Shown: positions 11,307 to 21,915 of the stretch, piece by piece
How positions within the stretch are numbered: position 1 is the stretch's first letter
Layout of the letters: the number at the start of each line of letters is the position of its first letter
Source of the DNA: Bursaphelenchus xylophilus
Lineage: Eukaryota; Nematoda; Chromadorea; Rhabditida; Aphelenchoididae
Direction: 5' to 3'
Assembly (NCBI GenBank): GCA_904066235.2
Contig: CAJFCV020000002.1
Span: 6,820,001-6,884,000, forward strand
Length of the DNA stretch: 64,000 nucleotides
The notes under the pieces: model-generated
What the model was told of the DNA's origin: nothing
The model's database searches: none
What the model saw: only the letters and a program-made list of their open reading frames with translations
Position numbers and translations under genes: made by a program

Positions 11307-11329
11307 AATAGGCGAATACTTTTGGATGG

Positions 11330-11460
11330 CAAGACACTTTGGCCAGCCAAAAAGAATTTTTTTGGCCGTCATGTCCACTCATTGGCTAGCTAGTAAAACA
11401 ATTTTGCAATATGGATTATAAATATTGGGCCCATTCCCGATCTGCCCCATTGAAAGGTTG
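11330..11460. repeat. fragment of a dispersed GGCTAGCC / CCCGATCTGCCCC repeat
   Basis: TTTGGCCAGCCAAAAAG and TTGGCTAGCTAG resemble the inverted repeat at 25.4-25.7 kb. ATATTGGGCCCATTCCCGAT followed by CTGCCCC has partners near 25695 (TGCCCGATCTGCCCC) and 32528 (TATTGGGCCAATACCCGG). Confidence 0.5.
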
Positions 11461-11830
11461 CGCAAAACTGATCGTGAGTGAACAGCCTTGAATCAATATT
11501 GATACTTCGTCACGAACGAAATGTCACAAAAAAATTTTGGAAATTTTTATTTTTACACAAATATTGGAAATAATGAAAATGTGAGGGAATAATAAATATA
11601 GCAGACTGATGATACGTTCTTCTATATATGTCATAGTTAGGTCTTCACCTTTGTAATCACATAAACGCTGTTGCGAAGCGTTTTAATGTATATTCCCGGG
11701 CTTTACGTGTTTTACTGGTTGTCATGAAATTACCGAGTTGATTTCAGTTTAATAATTTGTAATGTTTTCAGTGGTCCCATTGGGAATTATTGGTGAAACC
11801 AGTAGAACACAGTGCCGGGAAGGAAGAGCG
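11461..11830. other. spacer upstream of the zinc-finger gene
   Basis: AT-rich; a canonical acceptor (GTTTTCAG, 11763-11770) followed by about 60 nt and then the ATG suggests a 5' non-coding exon or trans-splice site. Confidence 0.35.
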
Positions 11831-12933
11831 ATGAATGTAAGTGATTTTTAGGGTTGTTTATTTGACGAATTTTTCAAAATGGCGTCGAATTGCCGTCGTT
11901 TTAGTCGTTTTGGTTAATAACTTTATTAAACGTTTGGTTAACTGTAAATTGAAAATTCAGATGTACGAAGCTTCCACGCGCGGGACTGACCTAGGCTATG
12001 GTGAATAACGTGAATATTAGTCGAACTAGTTTTACTGTCTTATTCTTCGGTCGCTTTGACAGGAAGGAGCAATTTAGTTCCTAGAAATTTTTAATTCTTT
12101 CGATTTTTTAGCAAAAATATACAAACATTTTCCAACAAAGATCAATTTGACAACGTGACTGACGCGTCAAGTTGACAACCCTAGTTAAAACTTTTTTGAT
12201 TTTTTAGGTATTATTTTTACATAATGTTAACTAAATTATATTAGGATACACCTGCTCTCTCCTGTATAGAAGTAAATTGCACATATAAAACTGATGCCCA
12301 AAGAAAGCTAAAACAACATGTAAAACGAGCCCACACTGGAGATGTCGTCATTTGCTCTGTTGACGGGTGCGGGTTTTCGGCCAAGTACTGGTGTTTGCAA
12401 AAACATGTGAGGGAATTCCATGGCCATGGAGCTTCGGGATCGGAAGTAAGAGGATTTTATTACTACACCAACAGAAAGCGATTTTGAGTAACAGTTTATT
12501 TTTATAGGTAAACAGTGTGTCTGTGAGTGATCTAGCGAGTTCAGTGGGGTGTGGATCATGCAGCAAGTCATTCAGCACTCAAATCCAACTAAAGAGACAT
12601 GTGGCTCGAGTTCATGATAAGAGATATACCGAGAAGCCTCGAGATAAACAGCACAAATGTAATGTCGACGGGTGCAGCAAAAGTTTTAGGACTCCCGGAG
12701 CATTGGACGACCATATGAACACGCATTCAGGTTGGTTTTTATTTTATTTTAACTTTAATATTGTAGATGATCGACCCTTTGAATGCCAGCGTTGCGATAA
12801 AGCTTTTCACGGCCGCGCTAGTTTGGCGGTCCATCTTCGTCGATATCACTTAGTCAGCATTAAGGACTTTGCTAAGACCATCAAATTTCTTCGGTCTGAG
12901 TCGGAGAGTAACGAATTAAGAGTGATGCCTTGA
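11831..12933 (+). CDS. five-finger C2H2 zinc-finger protein
   Basis: Exons 11831-11836 (only Met-Asn), 12245-12445, 12508-12730 and 12767-12933, about 199 residues. Five C2H2 fingers follow one another: CIEVNCTYKT..HVKRAH, CSVDGCGFSA..HVREFH, CGSCSKSFST..HVARVH, CNVDGCSKSF..HMNTH and CQRCDKAFHG..HLRRYH. Fingers 1, 2 and 4 have C-x4-C spacing as in TFIIIA/GLI-type fingers. Splicing out a 36-nt intron restores a normal finger linker (HSG-DDRPFEC). That intron is a multiple of three and free of stops, so retention would add 12 residues between fingers 4 and 5. Probably a nuclear DNA- or RNA-binding protein; no ortholog assigned. Confidence 0.8.
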
Positions 12934-13168
12934 GTTGTTTTAGATGTAGGGAGTTTTTTCGTTGGTTGAATAATCTGTACATTAAGGAAAGTGATGGGAT
13001 GATTGTTGTCTGTTCCCCGAGATCTTGCTTTGTTAAGTTTTTGACTCCGGTTTTTGCTAATTGATAATACCTCCAAATGTTTTGTTTTTATTACATGGAT
13101 AAACAAAATAAAAATTTGGAAGGAAGTGGATGACCGACCATAAGATCAGACATTACCTTGAGCCCATT

Positions 13169-13844
13169 TCATTCTCCCGACATCATTTCCATGAATTCTG
13201 AACAAGTTTTCTGTCGTTAATGATTCATAAGACACCTTACCATCAAAATCGACAGTCCCAGATCCATCTGTATCGATTTCAGCGATCATTTCGTCCAGTT
13301 CTTCCTCGGAAACATTGTCATCCAAGGCTCTCAAGATCTCTCTGAGGTCGGAAACGTTGATGTAGCCATTGCCTTCTTTATCGTATAATCTAAACGCCTC
13401 TCTCAGTTCCTCTTCAAGGCCATCATTGTCCTCAGCGGACACCACAAAGTTGGCCACCATGGCCGCGAACTCTTCAAATTCAATTTCTCCGGAACCTGAA
13501 ATTGGTTTTTTATTAATGGATATGAGTTGGCATTACCATCAGAATCAAACTCCTTGATGAGTTGTTTCAGATCTCTGTCTTCGAAGGCTTGACCCATGGT
13601 TCTGAGGATCTGGCCGACTTGATTTGCCCGGATAAATCCCTTCTGTTCTTTATCGAACATGTTGAAATATTTTCTGAATTCTGCAAACGGATATCTTTAT
13701 GGAGATTATAGGAGGGCTTACGTTCGATTTGATCAGCTGTAAGCTGTTCCAGGGCTTCTGTAACTGCATCCGCCTAGAAAAACCCCAAATTAGTACTACA
13801 TTTTCAAATAATCAATATTTTTATTCATAATGGGAACTCACCAT
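13169..13844 (-). CDS. tnc-2: troponin C
   Basis: Five exons: 13844-13842 (the ATG alone), 13773-13722, 13680-13537, 13495-13241 and 13197-13169, 160 residues, the normal troponin C length. It starts [18 protein letters not shown] and ends FMEMMSGE. Near-identity to nematode TNC-2 is clear in '[20 protein letters not shown]', '[13 protein letters not shown]', '[18 protein letters not shown]' and '[20 protein letters not shown]'. EF-hand loops 2 ([12 protein letters not shown]) and 4 ([12 protein letters not shown]) are canonical Ca2+ ligands; loop 3 ([12 protein letters not shown]) is slightly altered and loop 1 ([12 protein letters not shown]) looks non-binding, as expected for invertebrate troponin C. 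It acts on thin filaments of muscle. Confidence 0.95.
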
Positions 13845-13956
13845 GGTTGCTGATGTTGCGGTACACGCGAGAGGAAGGGGTTTCCAGTGAGGTTGAGGGC
13901 CACGAGAGGGCGTGGGCGCCGTGGATCTCCGGGATCCGAGATCAACCCCCGTGGTC

Positions 13957-14420
13957 TCAAGCTTCTTCTTTTCGCGCGCTCTCCACGCTCGCAGTAATCT
14001 CTGCTGATCGCTCAACCAGTCGGCTGAACTTTGTTCTTGCCTCGGGGCAGTCAAGGCTGTGCTCGAGGGCCATCCTCCACTCATCGGAGGCGGATGCGCA
14101 GCCTCGACTATGGCCAGAGAGGTGGGTTCAGCCCCGCCCAATCCACACATCCAGAATCTGGATCCATCCCAGAGAGCGGCTAGCCATCCGGATCCCATTT
14201 TCTCGCTGGAATCGGCTGAACCGGGTCCCATCTCTTGTTTGAATCGCCTTTTCTTGGCCTCATCCAACATTCGTTGTGCCTCTTCCAGGTCGAGGAAGTC
14301 ATCCTCGTCCGTGGAAAGATCGGTTATACTCGAATTGGTGGGGGAATCCATGGAACTGGTAGAGCTCGCCCCACTCACTCCGACCAGTCCATCCAAAAAC
14401 GACGACTTTTCCCGAGTCAT
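13957..14420 (-). CDS. small unknown gene just upstream of tnc-2
   Basis: Exons 14420-14149 and 14107-13957 (41-nt intron, phase 2), 140 residues. It starts MTREKSSFLDGLVG, then has a Ser/Thr-rich acidic stretch (TDLSTDEDDFLDLEEAQRML), then 'DEAKKRRFKQEM'. After the splice comes 'SDEWRMALEHSLDCPEARTK' and 'FSRLVERSAEITASV'. The splice moves the frame from an apparent low-complexity shadow to a clearly protein-like C-terminus. An acceptor just upstream (TTTGTTTTAG, to 14448) allows further 5' exons, so the start is uncertain. No family recognised. Its stop is 112 bp before the tnc-2 ATG on the same strand, a spacing typical of nematode operons. Confidence 0.5.
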
Positions 14421-14935
14421 TTGCAAATTAATGGCATGTTCAGCTAAAACAAACACATTATTCGGTTACAGTAAGAAGGGCTTTGTTGATCTTGCGGGTC
14501 CGGATTTCTGAGACCAAGGTCTTGTGTTTCTCGCAAATAAAAAACTGAGATTTCAAGTGGGTTAACATTAATGGTAGACGAATTATGTTGAAATCAAAAA
14601 TTTATGTTTAAAACAATTAAATCTCCCGTTTGATAGGCATTATACTACACAAACAGACCAAATTACGAGAGGTTTTGACGTGAAATCTGATATTTTTAGA
14701 GGTAAAAAAGACCGAAAAGGGCCGAAATGGACAAAAAAAGTGGTTTAATCAAAAGTTGGGGTCAATCCCCGAAGGACTCAATTAAATTTTACTTTGCTTA
14801 TTCAAACCCAATCTCGTTTTAGAAGCTTTCGTTATGTCGTCGACGAGAGAATGATGCGGTATGATGGAGACAAACTCATCTTAGGCCGGAGAACATCCGA
14901 TTATTTCATTTTGAACATTAAAAAAGAAAAAAAAT

Positions 14936-15259
14936 TCAGATTTTATTGGTCAGAGATCCCGAAACCCTGAGGGCATCGGGCTGGCAAAACATGTAAAGAT
15001 ACTCCAAAACAAACTTTGTGGCTTCTGGGTTTCCCTTTCGGACGGTGGGAATCTCGAGACTCTCGAGGAAAAAGTTTTTTCGGGATTTGGGAATGGGGTA
15101 AGTGTTAATTTTGCTGACAATCGCATGGGTTAAATGGCGTGTGTAAGACTGGAACAATTACACACTACAACTTTACACTTTCTTCCAAGTTATTAGGGAT
15201 CCACTAAAATAAAAGCAGAGACATAAATGTATCCGAAAATACATCCATCCCAAATACAT
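14936..15259 (-). CDS. possible small secreted protein
   Basis: Proposed exons 15259 to about 15180 and about 15150-14936, joined across a ~30-nt intron (phase 0). The first exon would encode a hydrophobic leader (MYLGWMYFRIHLCLCFYFSG). The second carries 'KSRKNFFLESLEIPTVRKG' and ends 'EYLYMFCQPDALRVSGS'. The downstream exon is protein-like; the leader and very short intron are weaker. A similar ending occurs in the ORF at 16150-16347. Not recognised. Confidence 0.35.
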
Positions 15260-15269
15260 GTTCCCTTTT

Positions 15270-16149
15270 ATTAATGCCAACCAATCCGGTATGGAGGACT
15301 CTGTTTGGCGGACAGGAAATCCGGACTCTCTCAGTCAGCTCTAATCACAAGAATTAAAACATCGAACGACGGAAGAAGGCTCGTCTATTTCAACCAGGAA
15401 GCATAAAACAAGAAGATGACATGGCCAGGATGTGTAACGATGCCCTTTTCTGGAGAGGCCCTCAAGCGAAACAGGAGGTAAACGGGTTTTAAAATAACGA
15501 ATTTAAGTTTCATGATCAAACAGATACAATGGAAAATCATGCCAGTTTTAGGTTTCTAAAAACTATTAAATAGTATGACATCAAAAACATTGCATTATAT
15601 TCGACAAAAAACGTCAAGGGACAACTATTAACCCTCCGAAACACATACTTCTATTTGTAAAGTCATCATAGAAATCCATCAACCATCTCCCCCGAGGCTA
15701 TACCCACAAATTTCTAAGCTCTCCCAGAAGGTTTACTTCCCCGTCAGAATCAAGCTTCCCGGTTTAAGAATCCAGTCAAAAAGATGCCCCAGCAGAAATC
15801 ATCTGACATTCTGAAAACCAAATAAATCTTATGGACGGCGGTCTGGTCGGAGGGACTGGTTCCTCTTAAACAGATTCAATTTTCGCGGCCCAAAAACATT
15901 CTCCGGCAATTTTCATAAATGCCTGAAGGTAAATTGAATCAATCTAGAGAAGAAGAAAAACTCCTGAGGGGATCTCATCAATTCCATTTTATTTATTTAT
16001 TGTGGCGATTTGTAATAACTTTCAAACCCAGAGAAGGAGTAATGGGGTCATGTCACGGAAACTGAGATGGCATTTCCTGAATCAAAAGATACGACAATAA
16101 TAACCCCCTGTAATTGATTGAAAAGTTATTTGTAAACAAATATGTGGTA
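15270..16149. other. intergenic, nothing evident
   Basis: No ORF, RNA gene or repeat could be supported here. Confidence 0.35.
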
Positions 16150-16347
16150 CTAAATAGCTGTGACACGGTCAAGAAGAGATGGCTGGGACAACATGAAGGC
16201 GTAATCGAGAAGATACAACCATGCTCTTGCCGGCTCTACTCCATTTTCATGGTCGACTGGATGGTTCGAAACTATATTACGTAACATCGGAGCATAGGGT
16301 GATGATATTACGGGGGAGAGGCCGAAAATTGGAAATATATTGATCAT
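16150..16347 (-). CDS. possible small protein related to the ORF at 14936
   Basis: A 65-codon frame starting MINIFPIFGLSPVISS and ending 'YLLDYAFMLSQPSLLDRVTA'. The end resembles 'EYLYMFCQPDALRVSGS' of the neighbouring ORF on the same strand. It could be the last exon of a spliced gene. Weak evidence. Confidence 0.3.
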   Translation of the reverse strand: MINIFPIFGLSPVISSPYAPMLRNIVSNHPVDHENGVEPARAWLYLLDYAFMLSQPSLLDRVTAI

Positions 16348-16892
16348 AACAAGATACCAAACAAGTCATGGGAGATGCATTATATTCGATTACATCTAGC
16401 TGTCCCATTTATGTTTGCAAAAAATAGCCGCAACAATTATCCGATGGAAATTCTCTATTCGAAATGTGTTTATACACAAATTGTAAAGTGAAATAAATGC
16501 ACATGGCTCCAGAAATTGTAAGCTTTCTAATTCTAATTACGCTCCCCTGCAGATATTACTTTTTTTTGATCGAATTCTAAACTTGATTACATTAGAAGTA
16601 ATTCGAGTAAAAGTCGAAAAGTATTCGTGTAGGACCTGATCCAGTGGCAAAATTCTCTTTTGTGAGGGAGAGCCCTTCAAAACGAAGTTTTTTCACTTGT
16701 AAGCATCTTGCCACATTTTTGATTCTTCCCGGATGCAAAATGGTACGTCGTTTCTCACTGGATCAGATCCGTCACCGTAAATAATTGGGCACAATCTACT
16801 AGCGAAGTGTATTATAACGAAACGTCTTTTAATTACATAAGATCGAGATTTCTGGCAGGTTTAATCGGACAAATATAAATTAAGCCATCCCC
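16348..16892. other. intergenic, nothing evident
   Basis: AT-rich sequence downstream of the uniporter gene; no feature could be supported. Confidence 0.35.
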
Positions 16893-18162
16893 TTAACTTT
16901 GTTTCGATAATCTCCATTTGGCAGCATCCAATTCGAGGGAAGCTAGTCGATGGGCAGGCAAATGTTGTTGCAATGGATCTCTTAATCTCCGGAGATCTTC
17001 TTTAATCTCATGCTCCAGACTCTTCAGTTGATTGTATTCTTTAATATCAAACTTGGCCTTCTTTGCTCGTTTATGAAATTGCTGAGTGAATACTCTTTGT
17101 TGGGCGCTGTCATATTCGAAACTCTAAAACATAAATCTCAGATTAATCAAAAATATAATATAATTACCTGTTTAGTGTAAATATAATATCCGAATGTGGC
17201 AATTACAGTCGAAAAGGTGGCGAAATAAGTACAAGGTTCCACGATATCCCAACTGTAATCAATCCAGGTGAGTCGAGCGAAAATCCCAGTCTGGATTCCC
17301 ATCGTGATCAGCCCACCCCATAACACCTGGTTACTGTAATGTTCACATTCTTGCTCGAGTTGTATTCTGATCTAAACAACCATTTGATGTAAGTATAAAG
17401 TACTTCAACAAACCTTTTCCAGGGGTTCTAGTTTGAGTTGAATCTCTTCCAAAGCAACCATCAACTTCTTTTCCCTTTCCAATTTAAATCCATCAATGTT
17501 GAGGACAGTGTAAAGCGCAGCTACCGTTGCTTTTACATCATCCATTCCTTTCAGAGTATCCGAACTTTTTAACAATTCCATATCTGAACTTGTGGCCGAG
17601 GATTGAGTCTCAACATCAAAGATCTGATCGTTAATTCGAATTCTAAATATCGGAAATATCATCAAACTCTCAATTGGGACACTTTTGGAGACGCGAGTCC
17701 CATCTGAAATAAAAGTCTATTAGTTACTGTGTAAATGGTGAGATTTGTATCGTAACCGAAATTTTAAGGACTTGCCCATCTTGTAGATAGCGGCGATCTC
17801 GATTCCCTTGTCTTCATCTCTCAATTTCTGACAAAATGATCCGACCGTATCACTGATAGGTCTGAGAATAAAAAGACATTTCTCGGCTCGAGAAGGCAAC
17901 GGAACCTTCAACATTGGGAGTCCGTTCCTCACCTTCACCTTGATAATCTTCTCCGGATCTGATCGAAAAGAAGTCAACTTTTGAGTGAGATCGTTCGCCG
18001 ATGTAGAGGGAACATCTTCGATCGAGCTATTCCGTGTTGAATACTAAAAAAATGTGTTAACCGAATTAATTTGAATCTCCTTACATTCCTGCAGAGTAAT
18101 CGAGGTTGCCGGACTAGCCGATGGCAGAGAAATAACCCGACGAATGGCCGGTCCAACTTCAT
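16893..18162 (-). CDS. mcu-1: mitochondrial calcium uniporter pore subunit
   Basis: Exons 18162-18085, 18043-17776, 17703-17414, 17371-17168 and 17123-16893, about 356 residues. The start is chosen because it yields an Arg-rich mitochondrial presequence (MKLDRPFVGLFLCHRLVRQP, then a likely cleavage region RNYST). The N-terminal matrix domain follows ('IEIAAIYKM-DGTRVSKS'), then a coiled coil, TM1 ('QVLWGGLITMGIQTGIFA'), the pore loop LTWIDYSWDIVEPCTYF, TM2, and the second coiled coil. The pore loop is the conserved W-D-I-M-E-P motif, but here Met is Val (DIVE). Intron 2 appears to use a GC donor (G|GCAAGT), the only choice that keeps the frame. The protein imports Ca2+ across the inner mitochondrial membrane. 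Confidence 0.9.
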
Positions 18163-18256
18163 TTAGTGAGGTATTTACATCGACCCGTAATAACCGACCG
18201 GTACAATCTCCAATCCGTGTTTTAAAATAACAATTTAATTCGCGAAGATTACACAA

Positions 18257-20085
18257 TAATTGAGTTCATAGTTACAAATAACAATCTGAATAAAGTCCAA
18301 GTTAAACAGGACAACGGAAGGGGATTTGTGGCCGCGCAGTGAGAAATTACACAAACAAAAACAAGGTAAATATTGCTTGGGCGGTGAAACGTTAAGAATT
18401 CGAACAACTCAAACGAAATTGTTGTTTCATGGCCTTCAAACAACCACGGAAATTACGATTTTAATTAAAGTTACAACGTTCGGTAGCGTTAGAAGGGTCA
18501 AAAGTGAAAAAAAAAATCTTGGAGAAGAAACCTTTTGTTAAAAACTGTTAAAACCTTGAACTTTTAACGTCATTCTACCTAGAATCGGGGGTTTGGGGGC
18601 GTCATTGACGCATTTAAAACATTTCTTTCAGCAGATTCCCTTCAGTAATATCAAACTGAATGATAAAAGTAAGTAAAACCTGAGGTTGAAGCCGGTCAGT
18701 CTGGGGAAAGCAGCTGTCTCTTATGAGGAACATATTCTACTTCTATAATTCTCTTACTTTTTATAACAGTGCATAAAAAGCGGGGCTCTTTTAGGGGATT
18801 TTATGTCAGAAAAGTTTATCCGTATTTGAACCGCAAATAGAGTTTATTGGATGCGTATTTTATGCATTAAACATGGCCAAACCCTACTAAAATTTCGTTT
18901 CCTGTGCCCCACCCTTTTTCCCCGAGAATAGGTCCGAAAAGAGCAAAATTCGCTCTATTTTTGAGACAATTCTTCCAAAACTAATTAGGGTTTTACAAAG
19001 ACCAAAACAGAAGGTAGATTAGTCGTTTTCTCGAAAACAATGCATTCGGGTTGAGCTAAAAAAGATCATGCAGAAGAAAAAATAACGAGTCATTCTTTCA
19101 ATCTAAAACTTATTTAAATAAACCCCTTCAAAAATGTTAAAATTCTTTTTCCGACCTCCAGATTCAGGCGCCGAACTTTCCGGGGACAAAAGAAAAGCCG
19201 GGAGTATTATTCTCCATGAGCTTCTCTTGTTTGTTGTTATCCTCCCGGCCCTTTTTCTCCTAGGAAGCGCTGGAAAAGCGGCCTTTAAACAAAAATAAAA
19301 AGTAAATTATTCTATCGCTAGTCATTAATCCGCAAACCAGTAAAGTTGTATTAGGCGGCGTTATTTGAAACCGAATTAAATAGGACTTGCTGGTTTTGGC
19401 CATTCTGAGGTCGGGGAGAACAGATTAGAACCTCCAGATTTACGAGGCCGTTTCGAATACCCGTTTAATGTAATTTATAAGTCGAAATAAATGCGTGTTT
19501 TCAGAATGCACGAAAGTGCAAAAAACATTTGGGGCATAAGATCACTCCTCAAAAGTCCATAAAACCCTCAAAAAAGCTTACAAGCGAATGGTCCGGACAT
19601 TCCGTGGAATCTGCAAATGTTGAATATGAGCTGACTTATATGAAAACCGGGTTTCTCTTACTTTTACTACCTAGGTTCCTTTAGGGACTTTTTTTGAAAT
19701 TTTTTCGACTTATAACACTTTTAGACGTTAATGGTGTTGTTCTGGTGCCTAGTACTGCTTAAAAAACACGTTTTTAACACTTGGTACTAAATAATACCAG
19801 GCGATACCATTCTTGCTGATTTTACTACTACGTAATCATCTATTCCGCGGAAAAATTTTGATTTTCAGCTCATTTTCCTGTTATGCAACACATTTCTGCG
19901 TAATATTTCTTGATTTTGTATAGTAAAATGTTATGTAATCTTATACACTCTTATTTTTCCAAATTTCATTGAAATAGACCAAAATTTTTCAAATTTCATA
20001 TTCAGTCAGGCACCCCAAAAATACACAAGACTTATGGGACACCCTAATACTAGAAGAGATTACTCATACTATATGAAATTAATTA
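18257..20085. other. 1.8 kb intergenic, no gene seen
   Basis: Upstream of mcu-1. Short ORFs only; no repeat larger than a few tens of bases noticed. Confidence 0.35.
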
Positions 20086-21841
20086 TTAAAACAGGGTTCG
20101 CGAGAGACTCGAGCAACCGCAAAACAGGTGTGGCACATTTTTACCAAGTTGGTCCTACAGGGCCGAAATTCAACCCAGTTAGTACACTTACAAAACAAAA
20201 AATTTTGGCACTTCTATTTTTTTGAGATTGGGCTTACTGTAGGGTACTGTACTTTTACCGCAAATTTTGTATCACAAAAACTGGACATGCCAGAGAGTCG
20301 GGGGTGGTTCGGATGGATTGGTATCATTATTCGGAGCTAGTTACCTGTTGACAACATTTTTCTAAAGTTTTGCCTAAGGCAAGAAAAAGTTGATTCTTTG
20401 GATCAAAAGTTACAGTAACCTAGATTTCTCAAAATTTTTTCATAGTGCGGCAAATTTTGAAGCTTTTATTTAGAAGTGCCTTCCATTGCCGTTCGAATGA
20501 GCCTATGAACACGCCTGTAGAGTGTCTCCTGGGGCAGAACCAGCCGTTTAAAGTTTGCATTTACAGAAAATGTGTCATCATGACATAGTGTACATTTTGT
20601 CAAACCGAATGTATTATTGCATAAAATGGAGGCTGATGGTCCTCTAGACGTAATCAGGCCGTCCTTCGCATCGATTTACCTATCCGACTGCCATAATACG
20701 TCGGGATGACATATTTTCTGGACGCCGTGAAACCTAACAAAGGCGAGAAAGCCGAGCAACCGCAGGATAAGGGAAACACATTTTTACCAAGTTGCTCCTA
20801 CAGGGCTCAAATTTCGCATACTGGGTATACTAGCAAAATAAAAATTTTTGGCGCTTTTATTTTTTCGAAATCTGGCTTACTGTAGTCGTACTGTAATGTT
20901 ACCGCAAATTCTGTAAAGCAGTTGTAAGTATGTTTTGAGACTTGGGACTGCTTTTATTAGATTCTAGAAATCATATTGAGCACATCTGATGCAAAAAGAA
21001 ACTTAAAAATCCCTTTGGGTTTGAAAACGCATAGCTTTAGGAAAATATTGTTACAGTAACTTAGTTTTTCCAAAACTTTACATATCAAAAAAAGTTCTTA
21101 ACTGATACAAGAAAAAACTGCTGTTTATTGCGGTTGTAACACGCCTATAACCATGTCTCTGTAGGGTCTCCCGCTCAAGATACGAAGATTTAAAGCTTGC
21201 CACCACGGTGGATTCCAGGAAATATGTCATCCCGACGAATTATGGCAGTCATATAGGTAAATCGGCACGAAAGACTGTCGGACTACGTCTAGAGGACCAT
21301 CAGCCTCCATTTTATGCAATAATACATTCGGTTTGACAAAATGTACACTATGTCATGATGACACATTTTCTGTAAATGCAAACTTTAAACGGCTGATTCT
21401 GCCCCAGGAGACACTCTACAGATGTGTTCGTAGGCTCGTTGGAACGGCAATAAAAAGCACTTCTAAACAAAGGCTTCAAAATTTGCCGCACTATGGAAAA
21501 ATTTTGAGAAATCTGGGTTACTGTAACTTTTGATCCAAAGAATCAACTTTTTCTTGCCTTAGGCAAAACTTTAGAAAAATGTTGTCAACAGGTAACTAGC
21601 TCAGAATAATTATACCAATCCACCCGAACCACTCCCGACTCTCTGGGATGTCTAGTTTTTGTGATACAAAATTTGCGGTAAAAGTACAGTACGCCTACAG
21701 TAAGCCGAATCTCGAAAAAATAGAAATGCCAAAAAATTTTGTTTTGCTAGTGTACTTACTGAGTTGAATTTCAGCCTTGTAGGACCAACTTGGTAAAAAT
21801 GTGCCAAGGGGTTCTCGAGTCTCTCGCGAACCCTGTTTTAA
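20086..21841. mobile_element. 1.75-kb compound foldback element
   Basis: TTAAAACAGGGTTCGCGAGA at the left recurs inverted at the right end. The arms, about 600 bp each, match at high identity through CACATTTTTACCAAGTTG and GCGGTAAAAGTACAGT-type blocks to CGTCGGGATGACATAT. In the core (about 20740-20890) there is a diverged direct copy of the left arm's outer part ('GAGCAACCGCA...TTTTTACCAAGTTG'), so the element has a nested or rearranged structure. No credible protein is encoded, and the ends do not reveal a clear target duplication. Confidence 0.8.
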
Positions 21842-21915
21842 ATGGAAGTTATAATACATGGAAATGACCGGTAGAGGAATGAAAGGATAATCGATCTAAA
21901 GGCCGCTTGAAGGAA

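Noticed and set aside
13821..14456. 211-residue ORF running in frame into the tnc-2 start codon, as if troponin C had a long N-terminal extension
   Set aside because: A 41-nt intron with good splice sites moves its first half into a different, more protein-like frame that stops at 13957. The part nearest tnc-2 is low complexity, and the resulting TnC without extension has the normal length.
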